Source: Sphingorhabdus sp.
GTDB lineage: Bacteria; Pseudomonadota; Alphaproteobacteria; Sphingomonadales; Sphingomonadaceae
Length of the DNA stretch: 64,000 nt
Direction: 5' to 3'
NCBI RefSeq assembly: GCF_023910635.1
Contig: NZ_JAAVVZ010000003.1
Coordinates: 62,001-126,000, forward strand
Shown here in pieces: positions 35,387-44,901 of this stretch. A program made the position numbers and the translations under genes. A model generated the notes under the pieces. That model ran no database searches. It was given only the letters and a program-made list of their open reading frames with translations, and was not told the DNA's origin. The stretch's first letter is position 1. Every line of letters begins with the position of its first letter.

Positions 35387-36703
35387 TTACTGGGCCGTGT
35401 CTGTCTGTCCGCTTTTGGTAGAGCCAAAAATCACGCCAAAGCAGATCATCATCAACATCAATGGTTGTGCAAAATGCGCCATGCCGTCAAACATGGACAT
35501 GACCAAAAGGCAATCTAGCATGGCTAAAAACGGTAGCACATTGCGATGTCGTAGGGCAGCGAGATGTGCTCGCCAAGTGGCATAAGGAAGCATTGCAACT
35601 GACGCGACGGTTGCCAATAATCCCCACGATAAAAGAAACTGCAAAATAATATTGTGCGGCTGAACATGAATTTGCTCTCCGGCTGGCAATATCCAATAAG
35701 ATGCAAATGGGCCTGCACCAAAAATTGGAACGGACTTATACGCGCTCCAAAGTGCAGACCAATATGACGCGCGACCCCCTGAAATGCTTTCGGCAGTCGC
35801 CGAATCATGGCTGGCGATCAGCATAAATGTTGGATCACCGTACGGTACAAGAATTGTCGCTAATAAAAAGGCAGTAGCAGCACACAGGATCAACAACGCA
35901 AACGACGTCATATTTGCTGGTCGCAACCGATAGACAAGCAGTAAGATGGTCATTGCAACTGCAATCCCGAGAACGGCATTTCTTGTACCGGACCACAGCG
36001 TCATGGCAGCACACAATGTTACCCACAAATATGGCAGATATCCCCTGCGGCCACGCTCTTCATCGAACAGCAGTTGCGCTAAGAGAAAGCAAAAAATGGC
36101 CCCGCAGAATGCTCCGAATAATCGCACCGATATAAAACCAGGGATGATAAACTGCCATATAATCATGTTATCCGGCATTGTTGATAGTGGCGGGTGATTT
36201 AGGAATGCAGATGCTGTCATACCGCAAAAAATGAGCAGGCCGCCAGATACGGCCACGGCGAACGCCCGCAACCCTTGCGCGCTCACGCATGATACCGAAT
36301 GATATACCGCAATCGCGAAGAGCGGATGGATCAGAAAAATGATGTTCTGGGCGATCGCGAGCGGCGTGACCTTAGAATAGAACGCACTACCTACCCAAAA
36401 AAACGCCAAAAAGATGATGGCGCACACCCGCAAGTTGCGGGGCAGCTGCTTCCAAACTTCACGCACGTCAAGACCGCGGCGCAGAGCGTAAATAATAGTC
36501 CCAATTTCGGCGATAACATAGGGCAGCCCCAATTGTCGGGCAGCCTCCATCGACGGTGAAGTCATGGTGATACCATATGTCCGAAAAAGAAGACCGTTGA
36601 GCACCAAAAGCGCGCTAATCAATCCGCCCATCGCCAGCAGCGGTAGAGGTTTAAGGTCGCGGCGAGTAGGAATCGCAGCTTGCGGTTTATCAAATAATTC
36701 CAT
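35387..36703 (-). CDS. O-antigen ligase-like membrane protein (second copy type)
   Basis: A 438-aa membrane protein with about 10-12 hydrophobic segments. WaaL/Wzy_C features: LWSGTRNAVLGIAVAMTILL, a large periplasmic loop with ISGGRASYWSALWSAYKSVPIFGAGPFASYWILP, and HVQPHNIILQFLLSWGLLAT (catalytic-type His). Sequence differs clearly from the ligase-like protein at 10425, so it is not a duplicate. One of the two is probably the ligase and the other a polymerase or a ligase for a different glycan. It converges with the TonB-like gene (12-bp gap). Confidence 0.8.
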   Translation of the reverse strand: MELFDKPQAAIPTRRDLKPLPLLAMGGLISALLVLNGLLFRTYGITMTSPSMEAARQLGLPYVIAEIGTIIYALRRGLDVREVWKQLPRNLRVCAIIFLAFFWVGSAFYSKVTPLAIAQNIIFLIHPLFAIAVYHSVSCVSAQGLRAFAVAVSGGLLIFCGMTASAFLNHPPLSTMPDNMIIWQFIIPGFISVRLFGAFCGAIFCFLLAQLLFDEERGRRGYLPYLWVTLCAAMTLWSGTRNAVLGIAVAMTILLLVYRLRPANMTSFALLILCAATAFLLATILVPYGDPTFMLIASHDSATAESISGGRASYWSALWSAYKSVPIFGAGPFASYWILPAGEQIHVQPHNIILQFLLSWGLLATVASVAMLPYATWRAHLAALRHRNVLPFLAMLDCLLVMSMFDGMAHFAQPLMLMMICFGVIFGSTKSGQTDTAQ

Positions 36704-36816
36704 CGCGATACAACTACCGCGACATGGTTAGCATATCGTTACCAGTGCTAAGAAAGGGCCCTTCTTAAACGACAAACGGAAGGACCGCCGTTAGTGCGAC
36801 GACCCTCCTATCTGTA

Positions 36817-38661
36817 TTACCGCCGTGAAGCGACCCACGCATCCACTTGCTCTTCGAGCACATCGAGAGGCACGGGGCCTGATTTCAGCACCGTGTCGTG
36901 GAATCCGCGGACGTCGAACTTTGGTCCAAGCGCCTTTTGCGCCTTGTCGCGCAGTTCGCTGATTTTCAGGCGACCGACCATATATGCAGTCGCTTGGCCG
37001 GGATAGATGATATAGCGTTCAATCGCCTTCACGATGCCGCCGGGTGCATCGGCGCTATTATCCTCGACATATTTGATCGCCTTTTCGCGGGTCCAGCGTT
37101 TGTGGTGCAGGCCGCTGTCGACGACCAAGCGAATCGCGCGGTGTAGCTCAAGCTGGAGCCGACCAAAATCGCGCGCCGGATCGGTATATAGGCCCATGTC
37201 CTTTGCCAGTTTCTCCGAATAGAGACCCCAGCCTTCGGAATAAGCCGTGACGCCGCCAAACTGACGGAAGGCGGGAACGTCTTTCAACTCGGTCTGAATC
37301 GCGAGCTGCAAATGGTGGCCGGGAACGCCCTCATGGTAAAATAGCGCCTCAACCTCGGTCAGCGGCATATCCGCCATCTTGTACAAATTGGCATAATAAG
37401 TGCCGGGGCGCGAACCGTCGGGGCTGGGACGCTGATAAAATGCCTTGCCGGCAGATTTCTCGCGGAATGCTTCGACGGGCTTCACGACCAAAGGTGCCTT
37501 GGGCAAAACGCCAAACCATTTGGGCAGCAAGGGCGTAATCGCGTCCTGCGCCTTTTGCGTTTCGGACAGATACAACGCGCGGCCTTCGGCGGTTTCGGGC
37601 GCGTAGAATTTGGGCTCCGTGCGCATATAGTTGAAGAAGGCCTGAAGATCACCCTTCACGCCCATCTTTTTCTGGACGACACCCATTTCCTTATGAATGC
37701 GCGCGACCTGCGCTAGACCCAGATTGTGGATATCGTCAGGCGTCATGTTGGTCGTGGTGTAGTTCGCCAGCCGCTCGGCATAATAGCCCGCACCATCCTT
37801 GAAACGCCAGACACCGTCGTCGGTTCCGGCGACTTTTTCCTGCGCCGTCATTTCGGATATCAACGCCTCATACGCTGGCTTCACCGAAGCATTCAGTGCA
37901 TGCGCCGCGTCAGCGACAAGCAAGTCTTTTTCGATCTGGCTGATGTTGAGCTTGGCCACCTTTGCCTTGAAATCTGCAAATAACGGCGCATCGGGACCAT
38001 CGCCAAAGGGCGCGCCGGTGATAACATTGCGCGCGTCATTGATGACATAAGGATAGACCCATTTGGGCGGCAGTATGCCTTGCGCCGCGCGCGTCTTGGC
38101 TTGGGCGATGGCTTCCATCATGCCTGGACCTAGGCCATATAAGCGGCTAACATATGCGCGGGCGTCTGACTTGTTATCGACGCGGTGAATATTGATCAGG
38201 AAGGCTGGCAACTGGCTTTGCGCACCATTCATCTGGTCAAAGATATAGCCATAATCATTATATGCATAAGCAGCCTCGCTGCGTTCGGCGCGCTTTTCAA
38301 ACAAGCGGTAGGACAGGCGGTTTTCGGGCGAAAGCTTGGCAGGGTCAAAACGGGCGCGCATTTCCTTCAACGCCGAACGCTCGGCTTCATGCGTGCGCAT
38401 TTCGCCGGCGGCGGAAAAATCACCCCAACGGCCATAATCGCTGTCCTTGATACCGCGATAGGATTTGCCGAGCGGCGAAAGCGCCAGTTGCTGCGCATCA
38501 TATTCTTCAAAGAATGCCGTGATGGCGGCGTTTTGATCGACCTCGGCGACGGCAGTGGGTGCGGCAGCGGGTGTGGCATTGGCCGTCTGCGCAAGCGCCG
38601 GGGTGCCAATTTGCACCAAAGCGATGGCAAAAGCAGAAATCGCGGTTTTGGTAATGCGCAT
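36817..38661 (-). CDS. DUF885-family exported metallopeptidase-like protein
   Basis: A 614-aa protein with a Sec signal peptide (MRITKTAISAFAIAL..., cleavage after ALAQ at about residue 25). The zinc-type motif YHEGVPGHHLQ (HExxxxHH-like, about residue 442) and a C-terminal GQATAYMVGRLKI segment are diagnostic of DUF885, a gluzincin-like family of largely uncharacterised periplasmic peptidases. Full length. It lies 138 bp downstream of ppc on the same strand, probably as a separate unit. Confidence 0.88.
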   Translation of the reverse strand: MRITKTAISAFAIALVQIGTPALAQTANATPAAAPTAVAEVDQNAAITAFFEEYDAQQLALSPLGKSYRGIKDSDYGRWGDFSAAGEMRTHEAERSALKEMRARFDPAKLSPENRLSYRLFEKRAERSEAAYAYNDYGYIFDQMNGAQSQLPAFLINIHRVDNKSDARAYVSRLYGLGPGMMEAIAQAKTRAAQGILPPKWVYPYVINDARNVITGAPFGDGPDAPLFADFKAKVAKLNISQIEKDLLVADAAHALNASVKPAYEALISEMTAQEKVAGTDDGVWRFKDGAGYYAERLANYTTTNMTPDDIHNLGLAQVARIHKEMGVVQKKMGVKGDLQAFFNYMRTEPKFYAPETAEGRALYLSETQKAQDAITPLLPKWFGVLPKAPLVVKPVEAFREKSAGKAFYQRPSPDGSRPGTYYANLYKMADMPLTEVEALFYHEGVPGHHLQLAIQTELKDVPAFRQFGGVTAYSEGWGLYSEKLAKDMGLYTDPARDFGRLQLELHRAIRLVVDSGLHHKRWTREKAIKYVEDNSADAPGGIVKAIERYIIYPGQATAYMVGRLKISELRDKAQKALGPKFDVRGFHDTVLKSGPVPLDVLEEQVDAWVASRR

Positions 38662-38799
38662 TCGAAACTCTCCTGATTGTCTTTATGGCACCGTCATATC
38701 AGTCCGACGCGCTAGGGGAAGCGCCGAATGCGTGGCTTGTCGAAAGGACGGGGATTTTTGGTTGGTGCTTCGGCGCTTATCAGGGCTGTGCGCGTGAAC

Positions 38800-41487
38800 C
38801 TACCCGCTATTCCTGAGCGCCGTCGCGATGGCGTTGATGGTCAACTGAATGCCCTCGCCGATCCGCTCGTCAGCTTCGCCCGCGCGGTGGCGTTTCATCA
38901 GTTCGATCTGGAGCAGGTTAAGCGGTTCGATATAGGGCAGCCGCAACCGGATGGAATTGTGGAGCGCGGGGTTGGCCTCCAGCAAATGACTTTGCCCCGT
39001 TGCATCAAGCAAGCTGTCGCGTGACGCCTGCCAGCCGCCTTTGATGCGACCGAATATGTCGGTGGCCAACGCCTGATCTTCGACCAAGCCCGCATAATGC
39101 GTGGCGATGGCCATGTCCGATTTGGCCAACACCATTTCCATATTGGCAAGGATCGTCTGGAAATAGGACCACTCTCCCGCCATGGCGCGCAGCAGGCCTT
39201 TGTCCGCGAAATCGGCCAACGCTTGGCCCGTGCCATACCATCCGGGTAACATCACGCGCGCTTGCGCCCATGAAAACACCCATGGGATGGCGCGCAAATC
39301 TTCAATCGCGTCCGACGCCGTGCGGCTTGACGGGCGCGAGCCGATTTTCAGCGTCGCAATCTCGTTAATCGGTGTCATTTGCCGGAAAAATGTCCGGAAA
39401 TCGGGCGTATCATACACCAGCCCGCGATAATGTTGAAAGGCGCTGGCGGACAACTGCGCCATCGCCGCCTTAAACCGCACGACATCGGCATCGGCTATCG
39501 GGTCGCTGGACAATGTCGCCAGAATTGCGGCAGAGGCCATGGTTTCAAGGCTCGTGACGGCATTGTCGACCGTGCCATATTTGGCGGCGATGACTTCGCC
39601 TTGTTCGGTAATGCGGATGCGCCCCTGCAATGTGCCCTTGGGCTGCGCAAGAATCGCGCCAAAGGCTGAACCGCCGCCCCGACCCACTGCGCCGCCGCGA
39701 CCGTGGAACAATTGCATCGCGATATTGGCATCGGCAAAAATGCCCGCAAGCGCGCTTGATGCCTCGTACAATTCCCATGTGGAGGTAAGGTACCCGCCAT
39801 CCTTATTCGAATCGGAATATCCGATCATCACTTCCTGATGCCCGCGCGCCTGCGCCAGCTTACGCATCAACGGAATGTCGAAGAACGCCCGCATCGTCTC
39901 GGGCGCGGCTTGCAAATCGGCGATGGTTTCGAACAGGGGCACGGACATGATCGTCGCCTGCGGCGTGCCATCATCGTCCACATGATATAGCCCCGCCTGT
40001 TTCAGCAGAACATAAACCTCCAGCATGTCGGACACGCTGGTCGTCTTGCTGATATTATAGGTCGTGATTGCCGCGCAGCCGAAATCGCCTTGCGCCTTTG
40101 CCGCAGCGCGGATGATGGCCAGTTCTTTTGTGGTCTCTTCACTATATTGCGTCCACACGCCCGTCAGCGGGCGATTATGTGATAGCTCGGCGACGAGCAA
40201 ATCCACACGCGCTGCCTCATCGAGCTTCAGATAATCCGGCGCGACCCGCGCCGTGCGAAACAATTCGGCAATGACGCGCTCATGCACGTCGCTATTCTGG
40301 CGCAGGTCCAACGTTGCCAAATGGAAACCAAATATTTCCACCGACCGGATCAGCCGCGATAGTGCCCCACCGCTCGAATATGCGCCATCGCCGTCACTGG
40401 CAAGGCCCGATGCCACCGTAACAAGGTCCTTCCGCAGGGCGTCCGGGCCGCTGTAAGCCGCGCCAGATAGCTTTGATGGACGCGGTGGCCCGTCACCCAC
40501 CAATTGGACATGCGTGGCCGCCAGCCGCGCGTAAATGCCCGACAGCGCACGTCGATAGGGCTCGTCCGCACGGCTGGGTGCCGAATCGCCGCTGGCTTCG
40601 GCAAGCGCAAGCACGGCCTCGGGCGTATCGCTCATGAAAGAAGAGATCGAAATCTCCGCGCCAAGACTGTGGATGCCCTCAAGATAGTGCCGGATCGCGG
40701 TGCCGCCATTACGCGCGACCGCATATTGCAGCGTTTCGGCATCGACAAACGGGTTGCCGTCGCGGTCGCCACCGATCCAACTGCCCAAGCGGACAAAACC
40801 GGGCGGCCTGCTCCCAAGCGCCGTTTCCCAGCCCGCATATAATTTGGGCAACGCCGTCAGGAACACCTCCTGCATCGTGGCGCGGGCATTTTCAATCTCG
40901 TCGGCGACAAACAGCTTTTCGCGGCGCAATGGCCGCGTCTGCCACAGCAAGGCAATTTGCCGGTAGATCGCGGCATCGACATCATCGCCATCGTCGGTGA
41001 CTTTTTGCCCTTGGTCGCGCAACGTCATCAGCCGCGCGATGCGGTTCTTATGGTCAATGATGCTTTTGCGCCGCACTTCGGTCGGGTGCGCGGTGAGCAC
41101 CGGGACAATCAGGCTGTGCGAAAGCAGTTCGCGAACCTGCGTCAGCGACACCCCCTCTGCCGCAAGCCGTGCGCACGCTTCGGCCACCGTCGCGCCATCT
41201 TCATGCGCAAGGCCTTGCCGATCCTCTGCTAGGTTCGCCAGCAGCGAGAACAGCATGAACCCGCGTACGAAGTTGAGCGTGTCATCCAAGCTAAGCGCCC
41301 CAAGGCCGCGATCACTCGAATCGGCGCCCTCTATTTTGCGAAAGCGGTCAACGCTGGTGGATCGGATATATTCGGTCTGCCGGAATAATTGTTCGCCGCC
41401 ATAAGCGCGAATGACATCGCCAAGCATCTTACCCAGAAAGCGGATGTCGGGATTTTGTGAAATGGCTTGTGTGTGTTGACCGTTCAT
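38800..41487 (-). CDS. ppc: phosphoenolpyruvate carboxylase
   Basis: About 895 aa, full length for bacterial PEPC, forming oxaloacetate from PEP and bicarbonate to refill the TCA cycle. Catalytic motifs: VLTAHPTEVRRK (His), LFHGRGGAVGRGGGSAFGAI (mobile loop), RAIPWVFSWAQARVMLPGWYGTG and the C-terminal LRLPYIEPLNLLQIELMKR...TINAIATALRNSG with the allosteric/terminal residues. The start at 41487 is preferred (MNGQHTQAIS); upstream alternatives at 41505 and 41526 add non-conserved residues. No Shine-Dalgarno is obvious. Confidence 0.96.
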   Translation of the reverse strand: MNGQHTQAISQNPDIRFLGKMLGDVIRAYGGEQLFRQTEYIRSTSVDRFRKIEGADSSDRGLGALSLDDTLNFVRGFMLFSLLANLAEDRQGLAHEDGATVAEACARLAAEGVSLTQVRELLSHSLIVPVLTAHPTEVRRKSIIDHKNRIARLMTLRDQGQKVTDDGDDVDAAIYRQIALLWQTRPLRREKLFVADEIENARATMQEVFLTALPKLYAGWETALGSRPPGFVRLGSWIGGDRDGNPFVDAETLQYAVARNGGTAIRHYLEGIHSLGAEISISSFMSDTPEAVLALAEASGDSAPSRADEPYRRALSGIYARLAATHVQLVGDGPPRPSKLSGAAYSGPDALRKDLVTVASGLASDGDGAYSSGGALSRLIRSVEIFGFHLATLDLRQNSDVHERVIAELFRTARVAPDYLKLDEAARVDLLVAELSHNRPLTGVWTQYSEETTKELAIIRAAAKAQGDFGCAAITTYNISKTTSVSDMLEVYVLLKQAGLYHVDDDGTPQATIMSVPLFETIADLQAAPETMRAFFDIPLMRKLAQARGHQEVMIGYSDSNKDGGYLTSTWELYEASSALAGIFADANIAMQLFHGRGGAVGRGGGSAFGAILAQPKGTLQGRIRITEQGEVIAAKYGTVDNAVTSLETMASAAILATLSSDPIADADVVRFKAAMAQLSASAFQHYRGLVYDTPDFRTFFRQMTPINEIATLKIGSRPSSRTASDAIEDLRAIPWVFSWAQARVMLPGWYGTGQALADFADKGLLRAMAGEWSYFQTILANMEMVLAKSDMAIATHYAGLVEDQALATDIFGRIKGGWQASRDSLLDATGQSHLLEANPALHNSIRLRLPYIEPLNLLQIELMKRHRAGEADERIGEGIQLTINAIATALRNSG

Positions 41488-41552
41488 TGCGTGAATAACG
41501 CACATGGGTAAGGCTGGTGCAAGCAAATGTGGCCATTTTTACCCGGGAATAG

Positions 41553-42059
41553 CTATTCCCCGATCACCTTCGAAAGCCGCGCGATTTCCGCATTTTGCTG
41601 CGCGACGTCTTCGGCCACTGGTCGCTGCGCCTCTGCCAGATGCACCGCAAGGCCCGCGTCACGCGCGCCTGCCTCTGCTATCAACCCGTCAAAGTCACGC
41701 AAGGCGGCCACCGAATCGGCACGTGTCTTGTCCAGCCGTGACAGCATAAGATGCGCGTTCACCCACATCTCACTGCCCGGGGATGTTCTGGCCGCCTGTG
41801 CAGCGGTCAACTGCACCGCGGGCAATCCGCGCAGATATGCGCCATGCGCCGCTGTGTGCCGCGCCTGCAGCGCGTCGATTTTTGCAGCGAATTCAGCAGA
41901 TACCACAAATGGCGCAGTTGCCGAATCGCCGGGCGCAGCAATCGGCGCGTCGGCTTCATAACTTCGGCGCTCAAGCGAGGGAAATCCCCCCTCACTTGTG
42001 CCACATGCGGCAAGGATCAGGAGCAGAAGCAATGGGGATGCAGGCTTGAAATTCAACAT
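41553..42059 (-). CDS. putative lipoprotein with coiled-coil C-terminus
   Basis: A 168-aa protein with a lipoprotein signal (LLLLLILAACGTS, Cys at about residue 19). An Ala-rich helical region follows, with heptad-like periodicity in residues ~60-165 (FAAKIDALQARHTAAH..., AEDVAQQNAEIARLSKVIGE). Function unknown. It lies just upstream of ppc on the same strand (65-bp gap) and divergent from rplU. Confidence 0.75.
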   Translation of the reverse strand: MLNFKPASPLLLLLILAACGTSEGGFPSLERRSYEADAPIAAPGDSATAPFVVSAEFAAKIDALQARHTAAHGAYLRGLPAVQLTAAQAARTSPGSEMWVNAHLMLSRLDKTRADSVAALRDFDGLIAEAGARDAGLAVHLAEAQRPVAEDVAQQNAEIARLSKVIGE

Positions 42060-42151
42060 ATCCGTCGTTTAAGCCTGCTTGGAGGCGCATGCAAGCGCAT
42101 CTCAGTGGCGGCGCAGGCGGCGTCATAAGCGCCAAAACGCTGGATTATACG

Positions 42152-42180
42152 TTGACATAGATATTTGCTTGCACTAGCTG
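42152..42180 (+). promoter_or_regulatory. candidate rplU promoter
   Basis: A perfect -35 hexamer TTGACA lies at 42152-42157. The -10 region 17 bases further (TAGCTG) is poor, so the call is tentative. It is about 107 bp upstream of the rplU start in a 227-bp spacer between divergent genes. Confidence 0.3.
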
Positions 42181-42286
42181 CGCCCATTCTTGCGTGACCC
42201 TGTTGAGATTCGTCTCCGCTATGTCACGCGCCTGAGCAACCCGCCCTTATAAGGCGCTAAGCTGTAGAAACGGATGAGTTAAAGCC

Positions 42287-42712
42287 ATGTTCGCAATCGT
42301 GCGCACAGGCGGCAAGCAATATCGCGTCGCCGCCGGAGATAAAATCGCAGTTGAAAAACTGTCTGGTGAAGCGGGTGACAAAATCTCGCTTGGTGACGTC
42401 CTTCTTGCCGGTGACGGTGACAAGGCGCAGGACGTAAACGGCTTGACCGTTTCTGCCGAAATCATTGCGCAAGAGCGTGGTGAAAAGGTCATCGTCTTTA
42501 AAAAGCGTCGCCGCCACAACTATCGCCGCAAGCAGGGTCATCGCCAGTCGTTGACGCTTCTGCGTATCCTTGCCGTTGGCAAGGAAGAGAAAAAGGCTGC
42601 TGCGCCTAAGGCCGAGAAGGTTGAGGCTGCTGCCACTGCTGCTCCTGCCAAGGAAGCCGCGCCAAAGAAAGCCGCTGCGCCCAAAAAGGCTGCAGCCCCT
42701 AAGAAAGCTTGA
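42287..42712 (+). CDS. rplU: 50S ribosomal protein L21
   Basis: A 141-aa protein. The first ~100 residues are canonical L21: [20 protein letters not shown], then [20 protein letters not shown], binding 23S rRNA. Residues ~102-141 form an Ala/Lys/Pro-rich tail ([12 protein letters not shown] repeats), a known extension in sphingomonads and other alphaproteobacteria that E. coli L21 (103 aa) lacks. It is followed by rpmA after 31 bp, the universal rplU-rpmA operon. Confidence 0.97.
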   Translation: MFAIVRTGGKQYRVAAGDKIAVEKLSGEAGDKISLGDVLLAGDGDKAQDVNGLTVSAEIIAQERGEKVIVFKKRRRHNYRRKQGHRQSLTLLRILAVGKEEKKAAAPKAEKVEAAATAAPAKEAAPKKAAAPKKAAAPKKA

Positions 42713-42743
42713 GCGGCAACGCTCTGACGTAGGAGTTTAGACC

Positions 42744-43013
42744 ATGGCACATAAAAAAGCAGGTGGTTCGTCACGCAACGGTCGCGATTCAGCTGGCCGT
42801 CGCCTTGGCGTAAAGAAGTTCGGTGGCGAAAATGTCATCGGCGGCAACATTATTATCCGTCAGCGCGGCACCAAGGTATATCCTGGTTCGGGCGTTGGCC
42901 TTGGCAAGGACCACACCTTGTTCGCGCTCGTCGAAGGCCGCGTGCGATTCCATGCTGGCAAACTCGGCCGCAAATATGTGTCGGTCGATATGCCAGCGAT
43001 GGCCGCCGAATAA
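42744..43013 (+). CDS. rpmA: 50S ribosomal protein L27
   Basis: An 89-aa protein starting [20 protein letters not shown], the N-terminal tail that reaches the peptidyl-transferase centre, then [24 protein letters not shown]. There is no Firmicutes-type cleaved leader. TAGGAG lies nine bases before the ATG. The operon ends at the terminator at 43086. Confidence 0.98.
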   Translation: MAHKKAGGSSRNGRDSAGRRLGVKKFGGENVIGGNIIIRQRGTKVYPGSGVGLGKDHTLFALVEGRVRFHAGKLGRKYVSVDMPAMAAE

Positions 43014-43085
43014 ACAGGACAATCGATACCGGGTTGTCCAGACGGATGACCCGGAAATCATGTCAGGTGGTTTCCACCTTTGAAC

Positions 43086-43119
43086 AGGGAGACGGGTCAA
43101 CCGGTCTCCCTTTCTTTTT
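43086..43119 (+). terminator. rho-independent terminator of rplU-rpmA
   Basis: AGGGAGAC and GTCTCCCT form an 8-bp stem (a G-C pair can extend it) around a ~10-base loop, followed by TTCTTTTT. A smaller AGGTGG/CCACCT hairpin lies just upstream (about 43064-43080). Position 73 bp after the rpmA stop fits the operon end. Confidence 0.88.
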
Positions 43120-43214
43120 GCCTCATTCTCCCTGTTCATCGCCTTTCAAAGGGCGAATGTAACATGGCTGTCGCTTTGAGATGTCAAAGGGCGGCGCAGC
43201 AGCGGAGAAACAGG

Positions 43215-43805
43215 ATGTTCGCGAGAACGGAAAGATTATTGTTGCGGCCAAGCTGGCCAGAGGATGCAGCCGAATTGCATCAGGCGATTGCCGATGAAGG
43301 CATCGTCCGCAACCTTGCAAGCGCACCCTGGCCTTACACTGCGGATGACGCTGCGGCCTTTGCGGCGCTGGAACACGACCCACTGTTCCCCAATTTTCTG
43401 TTGATGTTGCGGACCGACAACGCGCCGCGCTTGGTGGGCTCTTGCGGGCTTGGCGAGCGTGAAGGCGAGGCCGAGCTCGGCTATTGGATCGCCCGGCCTT
43501 ATTGGGGCCTTGGCTTTGCGACCGAGGCCGGCCGCGCCGTCATCAACATCGCCCGGACGATAGGCCATAAAAAGCTTATCGCCAGCCACTTCACCGACAA
43601 TCCCGCGTCGGGCAAAGTGCTGCGCAAGCTTGGCTTTCAACACACGGGCAAGACGGCATCACGGCACAGCAAAGGCCGCCGCGCGGCGGCGAGCTGCGTC
43701 TTATATGAAAATGCATTGGATGGCGCAGGCGCAGAACCCGCCTGTATGCCGCGACCACCCGCGTTCAACATCCGCGCACAAATGGATGGCCTGCAAGCCG
43801 CCTAG
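43215..43805 (+). CDS. GNAT-family N-acetyltransferase (RimJ/RimL type)
   Basis: A 196-aa protein: MFARTERLLLRPSWPEDAAEL start typical of the family, GLGEREGEAELGYWIARPYWGLGFATEAGRAVI (acetyl-CoA pyrophosphate loop), ASHFTDNPASGKVLRKLGFQHTG at the end. It transfers acetyl from acetyl-CoA to an amine, often a protein N-terminus. The start at 43215 is chosen by homology and GGAG eight bases upstream; the frame is open further back across the rpmA terminator. It overlaps a short relic of another gene at its 3' end. Confidence 0.88.
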   Translation: MFARTERLLLRPSWPEDAAELHQAIADEGIVRNLASAPWPYTADDAAAFAALEHDPLFPNFLLMLRTDNAPRLVGSCGLGEREGEAELGYWIARPYWGLGFATEAGRAVINIARTIGHKKLIASHFTDNPASGKVLRKLGFQHTGKTASRHSKGRRAAASCVLYENALDGAGAEPACMPRPPAFNIRAQMDGLQAA

Positions 43806-43885
43806 GCAGCGGCCGCGCCTGCGTTGCTGTCGGCATTCGGTTGATATTCAGGCACGAGATCGCGCAGCAAGCTGACGGCAACACA
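43802..43885 (-). pseudogene. 3' relic, possibly of a polysaccharide-biosynthesis gene
   Basis: The minus strand reads VAVSLLRDLVPEYQP followed by NADSNAGAAA and a stop at 43802. LVPEYQP-type endings are typical of FlaA1/CapD-like dehydratases, but only ~25 codons remain and a stop (TGA) closes the frame upstream, so the rest of the gene is gone. It lies between manA and the GNAT gene. The family guess is weak because it rests on a short tail. Confidence 0.35.
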
Positions 43886-43906
43886 TGCTCAAATCTTCTA
43901 CGCTCT

Positions 43907-44692
43907 CTAGAACGCAACAAGCGCCTTTGCGTCGCTTGAAAAGGTGATTTTTGCTTGGCCAGACGTGACTATGCAGTCACCCTTGGCGGCGACCTGCCCA
44001 TCTGTTTGAACCTGGCCTGACAACGGAATAATCCAGATATCCCTTAAGGGTGGCAACGCCTGCACATTGTCCATGTTACGGACATACCAAAGTTGAAAAT
44101 ATGGTCCTGCGACAAGCTGATCGCCAAGATCGGCATGTCCGGACCGAATATCTGTATATGGTGTTGCAGACGATACCCCCACACCATCGTCCAAATGCAG
44201 CTCGCGATCGCGGCCGTAATCATACAGGCGATATGTGATGTCCGCATATTGCTGAACCTCGACAAGAACTATCCCGGCCCCGATGGCGTGGACTGTGCCG
44301 GCGGGAATGTAAAAATAGTCTCCGGCAGACACTTTTTTCCAGTCCATCAGCGCTTCAATCTCGCCCGAAAGTGACGCGGCATACAGTTCTTCGCTGCCAA
44401 GCGGGCGCTTGGTCCCAATGCCAATAACCGCGCCCGGCTCTGCGTCAACAATGTACCAACATTCTTCTTTGCCCGAAGACATGCCGCGCGCGCGTGCCTG
44501 CGCGTCATCAGGGTGTACCTGGATGGAAAGCCTTTCGGACGTAAAAAGCCATTTCACCAAAATCGGCAAAGGCGCTTCGGTTTCGGCGCTATACCAGATT
44601 TCGCCGACGCGGCGGCCATTCATGGTGCCGAATTCTGGCGGAATGTCCGTTCGACCCCAGGGTTTGTCAACCAAATGCTTTGATAACTTCAT
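43907..44692 (-). CDS. manA: class I mannose-6-phosphate isomerase
   Basis: A 261-aa cupin enzyme interconverting fructose 6-phosphate and mannose 6-phosphate. Features: KLSKHLVDKPWG, LSIQVHPDDAQAR (zinc-binding His), GKEECWYIVDAEPGA, YFYIPAGTVHAIGAGIVLVEVQQ and a degenerate C-terminal cupin. The short form (about 260 aa) is common in this class. The start at 44692 is preferred; the frame continues upstream without homology. Divergent from manC. Confidence 0.92.
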   Translation of the reverse strand: MKLSKHLVDKPWGRTDIPPEFGTMNGRRVGEIWYSAETEAPLPILVKWLFTSERLSIQVHPDDAQARARGMSSGKEECWYIVDAEPGAVIGIGTKRPLGSEELYAASLSGEIEALMDWKKVSAGDYFYIPAGTVHAIGAGIVLVEVQQYADITYRLYDYGRDRELHLDDGVGVSSATPYTDIRSGHADLGDQLVAGPYFQLWYVRNMDNVQALPPLRDIWIIPLSGQVQTDGQVAAKGDCIVTSGQAKITFSSDAKALVAF

Positions 44693-44901
44693 GCTCAGAT
44701 GGATAGCAGAGCCTGTCCGCTTGCGCACTCGACAAATTTTGCAGGTGGCGTGTTGCAAATAGGCAAATCGCGGTCACAACTTCATGCCTGCAACGCCTGC
44801 CCCCCATGTGCAGACGTATAACCATTTTTTGGCGTTTGACCGAGCACGCAACATCGGCAATATCAATTCCATCTCCCCACGTCCTGACAGTTGGAAAAAT
44901 T

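Noticed and set aside
36745-36775. AAGAAAGGGCCCTTCTT palindrome as a terminator between the ligase-like and DUF885 genes
   Set aside because: The stem is short, has no loop to speak of and no T-run follows on either strand.
38800-41487. Many open frames on both strands within ppc
   Set aside because: They are shadows of a GC-rich gene; none has a domain or ribosome site.
43080-43214. Upstream extension of the GNAT gene
   Set aside because: It would run through the rpmA terminator and lacks similarity to the family; the ATG at 43215 has a better ribosome site.
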